Positions 18,512 to 27,390 of a DNA stretch of 64,000 nucleotides are shown piece by piece (within the stretch, counting starts at the first letter, position 1; each line of letters opens with the position of its first letter). Under the pieces are notes generated by a model, which searched no databases, was not told the DNA's origin, and was given only the letters and a program-made list of their open reading frames with translations. Where the stretch lies: NCBI GenBank assembly GCA_026129905.1, contig JAHCHE010000028.1, positions 50,139 to 114,138 of the forward strand, read 5' to 3'. The position numbers and the translations under genes are program-made. This DNA comes from Bryobacteraceae bacterium. Its GTDB lineage: Bacteria > Acidobacteriota > Terriglobia > Bryobacterales > Bryobacteraceae.

Positions 18512-19453
18512 TTGAATCGCCATCCGCTGCTGCTTCCCTACGTCGCGATGGGCTGCCTCTGCTTCTTCTGGGGCACCACCTATGCGGGCATTCGCATGGC
18601 GCTCGAGTCTTTCCCCCCGCAGGTGCTCGTTGGCACGCGGTTTTTCATCTCCGGTTCTCTGCTGCTCGCCGGCGCCCGGCTGGCGAATCTCCCCTTTCCG
18701 CCGCTGCGGACCTGGATCTACCCGGCCGGCTTCGGTCTGATGACCCTGGGAATCGGCAACAGTTGCCTGACCTATGCCGAACTCTTGATCCCGAGCAGCC
18801 TCGCGGCGCTGTTCGTGACCGTGTCGCCGTTCTGGATGACCGGCCTCGAAGCGCTTCAGCCCGGCGGCGAGCGTCTCCGTCCGGCGACGGTCGCCGGAAT
18901 GCTCATCGGCCTCGGCGGCACGGCCTTGCTGGTCGGGCAGGGCTGGACCTCGGGCTTGGGTGGCCAGGTCCTCAAGGGTTTCCTCGTCATCCAGTTCGGA
19001 TGTTTTTCCTGGAGCCTCTCTTCCGTCGCCCAGCGCCGCTACACTCGTCATATCCACGCCGTCGTCAACGGCGCCATCCAGCAACTTGCCGCGGGCGTCG
19101 GCTTCTTGTTGATTTCGGGCATTCTGCCCTGGCGGCCGGTGAACTGGAACGTACGCGGCGTTTCCGCCTTGATCTACCTGGTGATCTTCGGCTCGATCAT
19201 TGGCTACACGTCGTTCGTCTATACGCTCAAGACGCTGCCCGTCGCCATTGTCGCACTACATGTCTACATCAACCCGGTGGTTGCCGCCGTCCTTGGCTGG
19301 GCGATCTTTCGCGAACCCTTCGGCTTCCGTGAAATGGGGGCGATGCTGGTGATTTTCCTGGGCGTGTATGTTGTCAGCCGCTACGGAACTCGAAGTCCCT
19401 CGCCACCATCCCGCCAAGGACCCCCAAGCCCGGATCAGATCGCCGCCGGCTGA
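18512..19453 (+). CDS. DMT-family (EamA) transporter
   Basis: A 313-residue membrane protein with ten predicted helices in two EamA repeats, roughly 10-140 and 155-290. Family marks are CLCFFWGTTYAGIRMALESFPP in helix 1 and the closing helix pair PVVAAVLGWAIFREPFGFREMGAMLVIFLGVYVV. Members export or import amino acids, nucleotides or small metabolites across the inner membrane; the substrate is not predictable. The start is the TTG at 18512. The C-terminal 20 residues are proline- and serine-rich and probably cytoplasmic. No transcriptional partner follows on the same strand. Confidence 0.88.
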   Translation: MNRHPLLLPYVAMGCLCFFWGTTYAGIRMALESFPPQVLVGTRFFISGSLLLAGARLANLPFPPLRTWIYPAGFGLMTLGIGNSCLTYAELLIPSSLAALFVTVSPFWMTGLEALQPGGERLRPATVAGMLIGLGGTALLVGQGWTSGLGGQVLKGFLVIQFGCFSWSLSSVAQRRYTRHIHAVVNGAIQQLAAGVGFLLISGILPWRPVNWNVRGVSALIYLVIFGSIIGYTSFVYTLKTLPVAIVALHVYINPVVAAVLGWAIFREPFGFREMGAMLVIFLGVYVVSRYGTRSPSPPSRQGPPSPDQIAAG

Positions 19454-19470
19454 CGTGGGCGGCGCGCTCT

Positions 19471-20118
19471 TCAGCGTTCCTTCTCGAGAACCTTCGCTCC
19501 CATCGCGCCGCCGAGCGTCGGCAGAAGCGTGAACAGCAGGAACATCATTACCAGGTTGAGAATGATGATTGCGGCGATTCCCGCCGGACTCTCCAGCACC
19601 GGCAGCACCTGGCTGAGCTGCGCCTCTGCCTCTGCGCCTTGCGCGGCAAGTTGCTCCCGAAAATACCCGCCCAGTCCTTTTTGCTTGGATATGGTCAGGA
19701 GCGCTACCGTGAAGACCACCGTGCCGATCACGAAGCAGAAGACGCCCGTGATCCATCCCATCCGCGCGCCTTTCTTGACCGACAGCTCTACTCCCGTCCG
19801 GCGCCGGTACAGATAAACGGAAAAGAATCCGGACGTGACAAGCCACACAAAGCCCCAAACGACGTTCAGGTACATGGGAAGCTGTATCAGCATCAGCAGC
19901 GAAGCCGTACCCGCCGCCAGCAGGCCCGTACGGACCGCGATCCGATCGCGGAAGGAAACTTCGCCCGGAGCGGCGGCGGCCGGCGCGGTGGCCCCGATCG
20001 GCTCCACTTCCGCGGTATGCGGTTCCACCGCCGGAAACTCTACCTGGGGTTTCCCGCACTTGTGGCAGAAGCGGGCGTCGGGGGGAAGCTGCGCTCCGCA
20101 CGTGCAGAAATCGGGCAC
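19471..20118 (-). CDS. zinc-ribbon membrane protein
   Basis: A 215-residue protein starting at GTG 20118. The N-terminus is a zinc ribbon, C-x-C then C-x2-C (FCTCG and FCHKCG, residues about 4-23), followed by a Pro/Ala-rich linker and four hydrophobic segments (roughly 55-75, 80-100, 115-140 and 180-205). Bacterial proteins with a double-cysteine ribbon tethered to a membrane part are common, and the ribbon is usually cytoplasmic. The frame remains open for another 57 codons upstream, but those codons overlap the preceding gene and lack the ribbon. Function unknown. Confidence 0.7.
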   Translation of the reverse strand: MPDFCTCGAQLPPDARFCHKCGKPQVEFPAVEPHTAEVEPIGATAPAAAAPGEVSFRDRIAVRTGLLAAGTASLLMLIQLPMYLNVVWGFVWLVTSGFFSVYLYRRRTGVELSVKKGARMGWITGVFCFVIGTVVFTVALLTISKQKGLGGYFREQLAAQGAEAEAQLSQVLPVLESPAGIAAIIILNLVMMFLLFTLLPTLGGAMGAKVLEKER

Positions 20119-20188
20119 TTTCTCAGTGTCCCGCAGTAGTTCACCACGAGGCAAGTGAAACGCCCGCCGCGCCCGCCGCGCGGCGTCG

Positions 20189-20590
20189 TCAGGCCACCCG
20201 CCGAGGATAGGCGCGAAACAGCGGTTCCGTGTCCCGCGACAGCAGAACCCACAGGCCGTAAACGCCGATCGCCGTGCCGATCGGAACATTCAGGAGCCCA
20301 ATGGCGCACAGCACGATGGTCAGGATGCGCGCCCAAGGCCGGAACTTCAGCAATCCGACGCCGGCGACGATCGAAGGCAGCGAGAGAACCAGCAGCACGA
20401 CGCAGATGAATCCGCCGATAGCCGCCAGAATTGGAATGGCCACCATCGCGTCCGGATCCTGGCGCGCCGCCGTGATGCCGACGACGCCCGCCAATCCGCC
20501 GAAAAACATCAGGAAACCCAGACCGATCAGCGCGCCGAGACAACCGAGGGCGATTTGCAGCGCGCCGAGTATCTTCACATGACCGTCCAT
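20189..20590 (-). CDS. small membrane protein of unknown function
   Basis: A 133-residue protein with four hydrophobic segments (about 8-40, 50-75, 80-95 and 98-115). Small-residue-rich helices (GCLGALIGLGFLMFFGGLAGVVG) and the ARILTIVLCAIGLLNVPIGTAIGVYGLWVLL ending resemble the many short DUF4064-like or related membrane proteins of acidobacteria. It is separated by 70 bp from the zinc-ribbon gene downstream on the same strand and the two may be co-transcribed. On the minus strand a TACAAT-like sequence lies shortly before ATG 20590, a possible -10 element. No function can be assigned. Confidence 0.7.
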   Translation of the reverse strand: MDGHVKILGALQIALGCLGALIGLGFLMFFGGLAGVVGITAARQDPDAMVAIPILAAIGGFICVVLLVLSLPSIVAGVGLLKFRPWARILTIVLCAIGLLNVPIGTAIGVYGLWVLLSRDTEPLFRAYPRRVA

Positions 20591-20656
20591 CGCAGCCTCC
20601 GTGCGGTTTTAATTGTAGTACGCGTTTGCCCCAGCCACGGTCCTCGCCTTCGCGCG

Positions 20657-21160
20657 CTACGATCCGCTTTCCCTCACAAACGTGATGAAGTCCACCGACG
20701 GCGGCGTTTTCCCCATCGCCCGAAGAAAACCGGCAATCTGCCCCCGGTGATGCGTCGAATGATTGATCACGTGCAGCACGATCTGCCACAGCGGCTGGCT
20801 CCAGGGCCGCCCGCTGAAGTCGGAGTAGCGAAAGGCGGCGTCCGCGTCCTCGTCCCGCAGGCCGGCCGCCCACGTTCGCCAGTTCTCGTGCAGCCGCGCC
20901 CACTGTCCGACCAGCCCGGCCATCCCGGCGTTCTCGATCGTCCTCGCGACGACGGTGGGAGCGCCGCCCTGGATGCGCTCCAGCCAGATAGTCTCCGACG
21001 CCAGCAGGTGCGCCAGCGTCCCGACAACGCTCTTATCGGCGGTCAGGAAGTCCCGCCCCTGTTCTTCGGGCGTCAACCGCAGCGCCGCTTCCAGCAGCCG
21101 CCGCGTCGCCCAGGCCGTGTAATCGACATACTGCCGGAGCGCGTCAGCCGATACCTGCAT
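20657..21160 (-). CDS. DinB family (DUF664/four-helix) metal-dependent protein
   Basis: A 167-residue four-helix-bundle protein of the DinB superfamily. The three metal-ligand histidines are recognisable: one in TLAHLLASE and two in HVINHSTHHRGQIAGFL, near residues 130-140. Family members bind zinc or nickel and include bacillithiol- or mycothiol-dependent S-transferases and damage-induced proteins; thiol dependence is not shown here. It reads on the minus strand, 67 bp from the next gene, and is separated from tRNA-Leu by about 90 bp, with which it diverges. No damage-response operator was recognised. Confidence 0.88.
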   Translation of the reverse strand: MQVSADALRQYVDYTAWATRRLLEAALRLTPEEQGRDFLTADKSVVGTLAHLLASETIWLERIQGGAPTVVARTIENAGMAGLVGQWARLHENWRTWAAGLRDEDADAAFRYSDFSGRPWSQPLWQIVLHVINHSTHHRGQIAGFLRAMGKTPPSVDFITFVRESGS

Positions 21161-21253
21161 GTTGGGGACTCTACCACAGTCGGCCCCCCGCCGCCGGGTA
21201 TGGTAACATCCAAAAGCGGGGTGGCATTCGCCCGCCCCTTCGGGTTCCCTCTT

Positions 21254-21342
21254 GCTGGAGTGGCGGAACTGGCAGACGCACGGGACTCAAAATCCCGCGC
21301 CCTTCACTGGGCATGTGGGTTCGATCCCCACCTCCAGCACCA
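21254..21342 (+). tRNA. tRNA-Leu (anticodon CAA)
   Basis: A complete class II tRNA. The acceptor arm GCTGGAG (21254-21260) pairs with CTCCAGC (21332-21338). D arm GCG/CGC, anticodon arm CGGGA/TCCCG with loop CTCAAAA giving anticodon CAA at 21288-21290, a long variable arm (GCCC TTCACT GGGC) as required for leucine, and the T arm GTGGG-TTCGATC-CCCAC. The CCA end is encoded (21340-21342). It decodes UUG. The gene directly after it is of foreign character, so the tRNA may be an integration site. Confidence 0.97.
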
Positions 21343-21405
21343 ACATTAGGTCAAGCTGTCCGGCCATTTTTGGCGGTGCGGCCTGTGCGATCGTGCCACC
21401 GAGGC

Positions 21406-21519
21406 ATGCCGCTGAATCTTTCCGATGCGCAGTTTCCCGAAAATCTCGCGAACGGCCCTTGGGTCTCGTTATCCGTGACGGTTGGTGACCTTGCGATGAT
21501 CGGCAGCGTGCCGCGATGA
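21406..21519 (+). CDS. possible 37-residue ORF coupled to the EVE-domain gene
   Basis: An ATG at 21406 preceded by GAGG (21401-21404) opens a 37-codon frame that ends in TGA 21517-21519, overlapping a possible ATG (21516) of the next gene as ATGA. That arrangement is typical of translational coupling. The peptide (MPLNLSDAQFPENLANGPWV and on) has no recognisable family and codon bias was not tested. It may be a leader or chance. Confidence 0.25.
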   Translation: MPLNLSDAQFPENLANGPWVSLSVTVGDLAMIGSVPR

Positions 21520-21575
21520 GTTACAATCGTTGCGTCAACGAAGATCGGTCGAATGTCCGGACGGATAGTAAGACA

Positions 21576-22712
21576 ATGAACTACTGGCTCGATCTATTTA
21601 CAGGCGAAACGTGGGACGAGTTTCGGAAGGCGGGCGCGAAGATAAGCGGATTCCGTGAGAGCAGGCGGAAAGCTCTGCAACGTATCGGCCCCCGTGACAT
21701 ACTACTCTGCTACTTGACTGGTGTGATGCGTTGGGTCGGTGCATTAGAGGTGATTGGTCCAAGTAAGGACACGAGCCTTATTTGGACATCGGATCCTTTT
21801 CCTGTGCGGTTTGAGGTCAAGCCCTTGGTAATGCTCGACCCGGAGTGCGGCGTGCCGATGAACCAATTCGAGGGCAAACTCGACTTCTACCGTAGCCTCG
21901 AACACAAGGGCGGATTCAAAGGATTTCTGAGGATGAGTCCAAACCGCTTCAAACGTGAAGGCGACGGTGGAATCATCATGGAAGCCCTTCGTGAGGCTGA
22001 ACGGAACCCTTTGCCTACGCCAATTGATCCGCGCAAGCTCGCCAGAAAGGCCAGCTACTACAAAGTTGAATTTCGGAAAGGCAAAGTCGCAGTTCCGACT
22101 GTGGTGACCGTGCCAGAGCACGACGAAGACGAGTCAGCTAACACGGAACCGAGACAGGTGGGGGAACCCACCACTAGGCACGCAGAGATCCAATATCACC
22201 TTTTGAGACTGGGTGCCGAGCTTGGGCTTGAGGTTTGGGTTGCCCGCAATGATAGGGGCAAGAGACAGGATGGCGAACTGCTTGGGGCAATGGCAGGCAT
22301 GAGGGACGAACTGCCGACGCAGTTCAACGAGGCGACGAATCGAACAATCGAACTGATAGACGTCCTCTGGTTGAAAGGCAACACGATCATCGCTGCGTTT
22401 GAGATCGAGGCGACCACCTCAATATACTCAGGGCTGCTTCGGATGAGCGACCTTCTGGCACTCCAACCGAACCTCGACCTCGCCTTGTACCTGGTCGCGC
22501 CTGACGAGCGGCGCGTAAAAGTGCGACAGGAGATCGCGCGACCGACATTCGCGTACAGGGAAAAGCCGCTTCCGAGGGTCTGTGGATTCATCAGCTTTGA
22601 AAAGCTTATGGAGCAAGTCGAGGGTATCAGGCGACTCGGCCTGGCAACCTCGCTCAAACCAGAATTCATGAAGCGAATAGCTGAATATTTCGACCGTGAC
22701 GTGGAGGCGTAA
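21576..22712 (+). CDS. EVE-domain protein with PD-(D/E)XK nuclease-like C-terminal half
   Basis: A 378-residue protein from ATG 21576 (the frame is open from an ATG at 21516, which would add 20 residues without domain content). Residues 1 to about 140 form an EVE/PUA-like domain: MNYWLDLFTGETWDEF, then GASISGF-like and KPGDILLCYL-like segments. EVE domains read modified bases. After a charged linker (about 165-200), the C-terminal half has a restriction-fold outline: an E-x-Q helix (AEIQYHLLRLGAELG), a strand with Asp (D262 in IELIDVLW) and a following strand F-E-I-E (E276, E278) before TTSIYSGLLRMSDLLALQPN. The canonical ExK is therefore ExE here. No methylase or other restriction gene is near. 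Its GC content is visibly lower than the surroundings. It lies 173 bp after tRNA-Leu (234 bp to this ATG). Confidence 0.8.
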   Translation: MNYWLDLFTGETWDEFRKAGAKISGFRESRRKALQRIGPRDILLCYLTGVMRWVGALEVIGPSKDTSLIWTSDPFPVRFEVKPLVMLDPECGVPMNQFEGKLDFYRSLEHKGGFKGFLRMSPNRFKREGDGGIIMEALREAERNPLPTPIDPRKLARKASYYKVEFRKGKVAVPTVVTVPEHDEDESANTEPRQVGEPTTRHAEIQYHLLRLGAELGLEVWVARNDRGKRQDGELLGAMAGMRDELPTQFNEATNRTIELIDVLWLKGNTIIAAFEIEATTSIYSGLLRMSDLLALQPNLDLALYLVAPDERRVKVRQEIARPTFAYREKPLPRVCGFISFEKLMEQVEGIRRLGLATSLKPEFMKRIAEYFDRDVEA

Positions 22713-22786
22713 CTTCCATCTATGACGGTGCGCCACTGCACGGCATGTTTGCGCCCAGGGCGCGCAGGCTTGTGCCATTCTGCGCG

Positions 22787-23659
22787 CTATGCCTTAAGTC
22801 CTCGCAGGTACGCGTAGCTCGCCTTCATCGCCTCCAGGTTCAGTTCGACGAAGTAGTTCTTCACGCCGCCTTTCTTCGCGGCGCCGAACAGCTTCTTCCA
22901 GTCCACGACGCCTTGACCGACCGCCACCATCTTCTTGTCGGCCGGCGACCAGTCCTGCAAGTGGATCGAGATGAAGCGCCCCGGGTGCTTTTCGAAGTAT
23001 GTGGCCGCTTCATGGCCGAGGCTGATGACGGACACCTGGAACTGCATCTTTACCAGGTCGGGATCGAACTCGCTCAGCAGCTTGTCGTAAATCAGCGCGC
23101 CGTCGATTTCGCGGAACTCGAACTGGTGGTTGTGAAAGCCTGCCTGGAGGCCCGCTTTCTTCGTCCGCTCGCCGATTTTGTTCAGCTCGCCGGCGGCGCG
23201 GACCCAGTCGGCCATTGTTGCGTCGCGCGGCAACGCGAACGTGGAGACGATCATCTGTTTCAGACCAAGTTCTTTCGCGTAGGCGATGCGCTCGTCCAGG
23301 TGCTCCTTCAACTCGCGAAACTGGTAGTGCGAGCTTTCGCAGCCCATGCCGGCGGCGCGAATGCGCGCGCGAAGCTCCGACGCTTTCACGTTCACCAGCC
23401 CGCCAAACCCGGAATCGAGATAGCCCGGCGGCGAGCACATCTCTATCGTCTGATAGCCGATTGCGGCCAGTTCGCGAAGCGTCCCGTCGAAATCTTTCGA
23501 CAGCGCCTCTCGAACTGGATAGACCTGGCATCCGATCGGCAATCCCAGCGGCGCCGCTTCGAGTTCGCGTGCGCGCGTCGACAGCGCGGCAAAGCCCGCG
23601 GCGTTCGCACGGAGAAGGTCTCTGCGGGAAATCGTCCTCATGCCCCGAGAATACTTCAT
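22787..23659 (-). CDS. sugar phosphate isomerase/epimerase (AP2Ec TIM barrel), exported
   Basis: A 290-residue xylose-isomerase-like TIM-barrel protein. The start is taken as ATG 23659, which overlaps the stop of the upstream oxidoreductase gene (ATGA, 23656-23659). The N-terminus has a Tat-type signal (TISRRDLLRANAAGFAAL). Barrel marks include IEMCSPPGYLDSGFGGL, GFHNHQFEFRE (metal-binding His) and FISIHLQDWSPADKK near the C-terminal strands. Such enzymes isomerise or epimerise keto/aldo sugars or act as 3-keto-sugar enzymes with Gfo/Idh/MocA partners; coupling to the oxidoreductase supports a shared sugar pathway. Confidence 0.88.
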   Translation of the reverse strand: MKYSRGMRTISRRDLLRANAAGFAALSTRARELEAAPLGLPIGCQVYPVREALSKDFDGTLRELAAIGYQTIEMCSPPGYLDSGFGGLVNVKASELRARIRAAGMGCESSHYQFRELKEHLDERIAYAKELGLKQMIVSTFALPRDATMADWVRAAGELNKIGERTKKAGLQAGFHNHQFEFREIDGALIYDKLLSEFDPDLVKMQFQVSVISLGHEAATYFEKHPGRFISIHLQDWSPADKKMVAVGQGVVDWKKLFGAAKKGGVKNYFVELNLEAMKASYAYLRGLKA

Positions 23660-25185
23660 AACGACTCCGGCGCCCAGCCACTCCGGTACTCGCGCGCCAG
23701 GTAGCGGTTCGCCTCCGCCGAGTTGGTGACCGTTACGGTTTCGGCGTCGAACACCAATCGTTGCCGCGCCCGCAGCGCCACGGCGTACAGGTTTGCGGCG
23801 TCCGAAATCGGGCCGGCGTTGACAAAGCTGCCGGGCCCCTGTTTCCCGCCCCGGCAGGCGGCGATCCACTGTTGCATCCCGGGAGAAGCGCGGCCGGGTT
23901 CACGCTCCCGGCGGCGAGCCGGCGGCTCGGCAGGCGGTTTCCGTTTCGCGCGCTCGGAAAGCAGTTGCGGGTTCTCGACGCGGAAGCCTGCCAGAATTTT
24001 ACCCTTGTCGCCGACGAACATCATTCCTTCGGCCGGTAGGCCTTCTGGATCGGAATACAACTCTTCCGGCGTCGGCGGCCGCATCCCGCCGTCGTGCCAA
24101 ACCAGGTCCAGGGCCTTCCGCGCGCCGCGCGCCGGAAACCGGAAGCGGACCGCGCAGGCGTCCGGGAACGAGAAATCGTTCTTCACCCGCGCCGCGACGC
24201 CGCCGTTGAAGATGCAATGGTGGGTCATCATTGGCTCGACGCTCTCGGGCGCGCCGAGATCCAGCGCGTTGAACACAGTCCAGAGGCTGTACTGGCCCAT
24301 GTCGGCCATCGAGCCGCCGCCGAAGTCGTACCAGCCGCGAAAGACCATATGCGTGTAATTGGGGTGATAGGGACGATCGGCCTCGGGCCCGAGCCACAGA
24401 TCCCAATCGAAGCCCTCCGGAACCGGGGGCTTGTCGGCGGGAAGCTCGGCGTACTGTGGCCACACCGGGCGGTTGCTCCAGTTGTGCACCTCCCGCAGCG
24501 CGCCGATGGCGCCTTGCCGGATCCACGCCATCACCTGTTCCATCGAGCCGTTGCTGTCCCACGGCGAAAAATGCGTCGCGACCCCCGTCTCGCGCGCCGT
24601 CTGGATCACCGCCCGGGCTTCCTTCAGCCGGTTGGCGATCGGCTTGTGCATGATGACATGCTTGCCCTTCTTTATCGCCGCGATGCTGACCACGCCGTGG
24701 AGATGATCCGGCGTCATGATTTTCACCGCGTTCAGATCCTTCTCTTTGTCGAGCAGTTCGCGGAAATCGGCGTACGATGAGCAGCCCTTGAACTTGCCGT
24801 CGGATCGTTTTGCCGCGTAGAACGCCTCGACGTAGTCCTTTCCGACGTCGCGGCCGCCCGGGATTACGCCGTCCAGGTCCGCGCGCCAGTCTGGTTTCCC
24901 AAGCGCTTTGCGCATACCGTTCAGCAGGCCGTCTTTTGACCAGTCGCGATATTCGACGGCGTATTTGCTGGGATCGCAGACCGAGACGACCTGAATATCG
25001 TCAAGCGCGAGCAGCGACGGCAGTTCGCGAAGCCCCTGGGTTCCAACGCCGATATAGGCGAGGGTGATCTTGTCGCTCGGACTGACGACGCCCGGTCCTC
25101 CGAGCACGTGTCTTGGCACGATGGCAAACGCGGCGGCGCCGGCGGCGGTTCCCATGAATTTGCGGCGACCCTGGTCGGTGTTCAT
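23656..25185 (-). CDS. Gfo/Idh/MocA-family oxidoreductase with Tat signal
   Basis: A 509-residue NAD(P)-dependent sugar oxidoreductase. Start ATG 25185 follows a GAGGA site. The N-terminus has a Tat-like GRRKFMGTAAGAAAFA signal; the Rossmann motif is ITLAYIGVGTQGLRELPSL. The conserved EKP-type catalytic motif appears as a histidine variant, KHVIMHKPIANRLKEAR, so the usual Glu is replaced by His. A C-terminal domain with GGGSMADMGQYSLWTVFNAL follows. These planctomycete/acidobacteria-type large members oxidise polyols or sugar derivatives. It overlaps the isomerase gene by 4 bp, so both are translated together. Export of an NAD-dependent enzyme is unusual; the signal is clear in sequence but the location is inferred. 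Confidence 0.9.
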   Translation of the reverse strand: MNTDQGRRKFMGTAAGAAAFAIVPRHVLGGPGVVSPSDKITLAYIGVGTQGLRELPSLLALDDIQVVSVCDPSKYAVEYRDWSKDGLLNGMRKALGKPDWRADLDGVIPGGRDVGKDYVEAFYAAKRSDGKFKGCSSYADFRELLDKEKDLNAVKIMTPDHLHGVVSIAAIKKGKHVIMHKPIANRLKEARAVIQTARETGVATHFSPWDSNGSMEQVMAWIRQGAIGALREVHNWSNRPVWPQYAELPADKPPVPEGFDWDLWLGPEADRPYHPNYTHMVFRGWYDFGGGSMADMGQYSLWTVFNALDLGAPESVEPMMTHHCIFNGGVAARVKNDFSFPDACAVRFRFPARGARKALDLVWHDGGMRPPTPEELYSDPEGLPAEGMMFVGDKGKILAGFRVENPQLLSERAKRKPPAEPPARRREREPGRASPGMQQWIAACRGGKQGPGSFVNAGPISDAANLYAVALRARQRLVFDAETVTVTNSAEANRYLAREYRSGWAPESL

Positions 25186-25298
25186 GCGAGTCCTCGATTC
25201 CTCCACAGGCACTATACAGGAGTTCAAGGTCGTTTGTCTGCCGCGCAGTGACGCGAATGTTCAGCGGGCGAGGGCGGACTCCGGCGAGGGATTTTCGG

Positions 25299-25793
25299 TT
25301 ACGCTGCCTGCTCGAGCAACGTGATGGCATCGCCGGGGCGGACGAAGCCGGGCTGAACCACGGCGCCGTAGAAGCCCGACAGCGCCCAACGGGGCGAGGA
25401 AACCTCGCCTTTCCCGGTCTGCTTGTCGAAGATCGCCTGCTGGATGCCCGGCCCGTAGATGTCCAGAGCGTTGCACGGCCCGCGGAGCCTCGTCAGTTCG
25501 ATGATCGCTTCCCCGGCGCGAAAACGCTGGCCCGCGCGCAACTGGCGGCGATCGAGGCCTTTCGTCGTGAGGTTCTCGCCAAGCGCGCCGGGGAACAGCG
25601 CATACCCCTGCTCCATCAGCTCTTCGATACCTTCGGAAGTCACCAGCAGGATCGCCTGGTTCGGTCCTCCGTGGATCCCCGGATGCGAGCAGGCGTCTTC
25701 TTCGAAACCCGCCCTGGTGAGGAACCCCTCCGCGACCGCGCGCTTGGGCACGCCGCCCGGGGATACGCTGACCTGAACCACCACGCCCGTCAT
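25299..25793 (-). CDS. MOSC domain protein (YiiM-like)
   Basis: A 164-residue MOSC (molybdenum cofactor sulfurase C-terminal) domain protein. Family marks are GGPNQAILLVTSEGIEEL, GALGENLTTKGLDRRQLRAGQRFRAGEAIIELT, and the conserved cysteine block RGPCNALDIYG. MOSC domains are thought to carry sulfur for molybdopterin or related metal-sulfur clusters. No molybdenum-cofactor gene is adjacent. It reads in the same direction as the genes on either side but is separated from each by more than 50 bp. Confidence 0.88.
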   Translation of the reverse strand: MTGVVVQVSVSPGGVPKRAVAEGFLTRAGFEEDACSHPGIHGGPNQAILLVTSEGIEELMEQGYALFPGALGENLTTKGLDRRQLRAGQRFRAGEAIIELTRLRGPCNALDIYGPGIQQAIFDKQTGKGEVSSPRWALSGFYGAVVQPGFVRPGDAITLLEQAA

Positions 25794-25848
25794 AGGAAAT
25801 CACAGGCGCGGCGCGGGCTCGCCAAGAACCCGCGCCTGTCCCGCGCCA

Positions 25849-27258
<1,410 letters not shown>

Positions 27259-27390
27259 CTATCCTCCTGGATGGTGAGCCTCTACGGTGCAACGACCCCC
27301 GGCGCGTTGTCCGGCCGGGATTCTGTCGCAGGCGCTTGTCAACCAGTTAGAATAGCGAATCGGCCAGAAAGCGTCCAATAGAAATAACTT

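Noticed and set aside
21343..22790. A genomic island with an attachment repeat at both ends
   Set aside because: No integrase gene and no second copy of the tRNA 3' end was found by eye downstream; only the low GC and the tRNA position support integration.
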